Source of the DNA: Geopsychrobacter sp.
Lineage (GTDB): Bacteria > Desulfobacterota > Desulfuromonadia > Desulfuromonadales > Geopsychrobacteraceae
NCBI GenBank assembly: GCA_021647445.1
Contig: JAKIUS010000094.1
Location: 1 to 6,657 of the forward strand
Length of the DNA: 6,657 nt
Direction of reading: 5' to 3'
A model generated the notes under the pieces. It did not search any database. It was given only the letters and a program-made list of their open reading frames with translations, and was not told the DNA's origin. Below, piece by piece: positions 6,448-6,657 of this stretch (within the stretch, counting starts at the first letter, position 1; each line of letters begins with the position of its first letter). The translations under genes and the position numbers were made by a program.

Positions 6448-6657
6448 GAAAAAAACAGTTGATTCCGATCAGTGAAAAAATCCAGCATAGCATCCATCGT
6501 TCGGAAGAAGGTTATGCACTCATTGTGTCTTTGATGTTTATGGTTCTCCTCACAATCCTTGGCCTTGGAGCAACCACCACAACCATCCATGAACTGCAGA
6601 TAAGCAGCAACGACAGTGCCCGCAAGAGTGCTTTTTATGCAGCAGAGGCCGGCCGGT
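6444..6657 (+). CDS. PilX-like minor prepilin (GspK counterpart), N-terminal part (3' partial)
   Basis: Seventy-one codons are visible before the window ends. The protein starts MRKKQLIPISEK and has a long leader to G23, then YALIVSLMFMVLLTILGLGA, a hydrophobic helix. It continues with TTTIHELQISSNDSARKSAF and YAAEAGR, the AEAG ending that is the hallmark of the PilX N-terminal domain. The residue at +5 after the predicted G23|Y24 cleavage is Val28, not Glu, as is common in PilX/GspK-type tip subunits. The ATG overlaps the pilV-like stop (ATGA) and has a Shine-Dalgarno sequence nine bases upstream. It probably works with the PilW- and PilV-like proteins in a tip complex. The C-terminal domain cannot be judged here. 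A GspK role is possible because of the gsp operon, but the AEAG pattern looks more like PilX. Confidence 0.78.
   Translation, partial: MRKKQLIPISEKIQHSIHRSEEGYALIVSLMFMVLLTILGLGATTTTIHELQISSNDSARKSAFYAAEAGR

Noticed and set aside
6146..6475. A 109-codon plus-strand frame overlapping the pilV-like and pilX-like genes.
   Set aside because: Its Thr/Ser/Ala-rich translation is low in complexity and matches no family; it is a shadow of two convincing prepilin genes.
5194..6657. A possible drop in G+C after gspF, hinting at horizontal acquisition of the pilin genes.
   Set aside because: Hand counts of single 60-base lines gave 36-40 G+C in gspE and gspF, but 29-32 in gspD and 27-33 in the pilW-like gene, with 26-36 in the pilV-like gene. 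The ranges overlap, so there is no firm boundary. A sliding-window and codon-use calculation would settle it.

Overview
The window is one continuous, same-strand gene run with no gap longer than 38 bases. It holds the 3' end of a type II secretion system (T2SS) gspC, then complete gspD, gspE and gspF, then three prepilin-like genes: pilW-like, pilV-like, and the start of a pilX-like gene cut by the window end. Start and stop codons overlap or nearly touch at five of the six junctions (ATGA overlap at gspC/gspD, 8 bases at gspD/gspE, 1 base between gspE and gspF, 4 bases between pilW and pilV, ATGA overlap at pilV/pilX). This suggests one translationally coupled operon. I see no promoter, terminator, RNA gene, mobile element or CRISPR array.

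The host is a Gram-negative bacterium, because it encodes an outer-membrane secretin with a cleavable signal peptide. Mid-range base composition, a GspE with a full MshEN-type N-terminal domain, and PilW/PilV/PilX-type minor pilins beside a gsp locus would fit Desulfuromonadales or related former Deltaproteobacteria. That placement is a guess from general family knowledge, not something the sequence proves.

Positions 1-5193 hold the core T2SS machinery. GspC (PDZ end visible) links the inner-membrane platform to the secretin. GspD is the outer-membrane channel, GspE the cytoplasmic ATPase, and GspF the inner-membrane platform protein that transmits ATPase action to pseudopilus assembly. Positions 5194-6657 hold prepilins. 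In most T2SS operons the major pseudopilin gene gspG follows gspF. Here gspG is absent, and the next genes resemble the minor pilins PilW, PilV and PilX, counterparts of GspJ, GspI and GspK. These subunits form the priming tip complex of a pilus or pseudopilus.

The points most worth a second look are: the replacement of gspG by a W-V-X minor-pilin module directly after gspF; two tandem 24-residue MshEN motifs with the 5-residue spacer in GspE, suggesting cyclic di-GMP sensing; three DxDxDG-type calcium-loop motifs in the PilW-like protein, one a textbook 12-residue EF-hand loop; and an 11-bp perfect hairpin inside gspE. Nothing here is clearly a wholly new system. The unusual part is the arrangement and its possible control.
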